From assembly GCA_035720425.1 (NCBI GenBank), contig DASTOB010000160.1, positions 1 through 24,362 on the forward strand: a stretch of 24,362 nt of DNA, in the 5' to 3' direction. Position numbers and translations under genes: made by a program. Position 1 is the stretch's first letter; every line of letters starts with the position of its first letter. The stretch comes from DASTOB01 sp035720425. Its GTDB lineage: Bacteria; Chloroflexota; Limnocylindria; Limnocylindrales; CSP1-4. The notes under the pieces were generated by a model. It was given only the letters and a program-made list of their open reading frames with translations, did no database searches and was not told the origin of the DNA. Below, piece after piece: positions 24,055 to 24,362 of the stretch.

Positions 24055-24362
24055 CGATCACCGGTCCTGGAGTGACGCGACGCCCCCACCCGGCGGGCCG
24101 CGAGCGAGGCGAACGGATCGGGCGCGGGAGACGCGGCCGGGGGCGTGATGACCTCGATGCGGTCGATGACGACCTGCGGCGGCGACTCGCCCGGCGCCCC
24201 GTTCGCGCCGCGCGGCGCAGGAGTCATCACCGGCCCGGACGAGCTCGTCGCCGCCGCCGACGACGTCCCGATCGCGGGGACGCGGCGGGCGGCAGCGACC
24301 GCATCGTGGCCCGCGGCCACAACCCCATCGTGGCCCGCGGCCACAACCGGATCGTGCGAGGC
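24042..24362 (-). CDS. Partial small Pro/Ala-rich eCIS-associated protein (5' end outside window)
   Basis: The frame is open to the right edge and ends in TGA at 24042-24044, inside the start region of the DUF4255 gene. A GTG at 24344 could be a start, but the frame and its repeats continue to the edge, so it is more likely truncated. It begins with repeats of VVAAGHD, then a Ser/Ala/Pro linker, then VVIDRIEVITPPAASPAPDP and FASLAARRVGASRHSR. The short IxRIEV block followed by a Pro-rich stretch and an Arg-rich tail is, as I recall, typical of a tiny disordered protein encoded just before DUF4255 genes in eCIS loci. Function is unknown; low complexity limits confidence. Confidence 0.6.
   Translation of the reverse strand, partial: ASHDPVVAAGHDGVVAAGHDAVAAARRVPAIGTSSAAATSSSGPVMTPAPRGANGAPGESPPQVVIDRIEVITPPAASPAPDPFASLAARRVGASRHSRTGDRWPA
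24302..24349 (-). repeat. 24-bp tandem repeat at the window edge
   Basis: Two 24-bp copies (24302-24325 and 24326-24349) differ at one base, and a third diverged partial copy runs into the edge. In the minus-strand frame each unit encodes VVAAGHD plus one residue, so length changes of whole units keep the frame. Confidence 0.85.

Noticed and set aside
22925..24061. N-terminal extension of the ATPase frame
   Set aside because: The frame is open but overlaps the DUF4255 gene entirely and translates to Arg/Ala-rich noise. The ATG at 22924 in an ATGA overlap gives a family-like N-terminus.
24302..24349. CRISPR array
   Set aside because: The repeats are directly adjacent with no spacers and lie in frame in a coding sequence.

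Overview
The window is GC-rich (about 70% by eye). From position 1688 to the right edge it is one co-oriented block of minus-strand genes encoding most of an extracellular contractile injection system (eCIS, the PVC/Afp/antifeeding-prophage-like family). GTG starts, 4-base ATGA/GTGA stop-start overlaps and the protein types (DUF6519, a large DUF4157 protein, a TPR protein, two J-like baseplate proteins) suggest an actinobacterial (Actinomycetota) or Chloroflexota chromosome. The phylum is inferred, not proven.

Layout in the direction of transcription (right to left): a truncated Pro/Ala-rich small protein at the edge; DUF4255/Pvc16-like tail terminator (22921-24054); AAA+ ATPase, Pvc15-like (20990-22924); small unknown protein (20718-20993); 1255-residue DUF4157 protein with an HELTH zinc site, an HNH-like stretch and a long beta-rich C-terminus (16958-20725); TPR protein (15919-16947); CIS tube-type baseplate protein, Pvc7 N-terminal part (15237-15926); LysM/gp53-like protein (14937-15218); gp27-like hub (13815-14933); gp5-like OB-fold spike (13303-13818); PAAR-like tip (12968-13303); gp25-like wedge (12597-12965); two J-like baseplate proteins (10153-12594 and 7511-10153); tail protein I-like (5328-7514); DUF6519 plus Ig-like plus beta-helix protein (1688-5314). 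No gap exceeds 18 bases, so this reads as one operon whose promoter, sheath and inner tube genes lie beyond the right edge. A hairpin without a U-tract follows the last stop.

The genes fit one machine: hub, spike, tip, wedge and tail proteins build the baseplate, the DUF4255 protein caps the tail, and the ATPase probably works in assembly or recycling. The DUF4157 protein is the best candidate cargo or effector. The DUF6519/beta-helix protein is the best candidate for a surface-exposed, target-contacting part.

The left 1.7 kb is different: degraded DNA holding a hypothetical membrane-anchored gene broken by one in-frame TAG, a tRNA-T-arm-like sequence, and fused C-terminal fragments of two unrelated transposases (ISAs1 and IS6 types). 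It looks like the scarred boundary of the locus.

The most unusual observations are (1) a perfect 41-bp inverted repeat with a 97-bp spacer inside the 3' part of the tail protein I gene, where inversion of the spacer would create an early stop; (2) the DUF4157 protein, in which a lower-GC middle segment with an HNH-like signature sits between a metallopeptidase domain and a membrane-protein-like beta region; and (3) the transposase mosaic.
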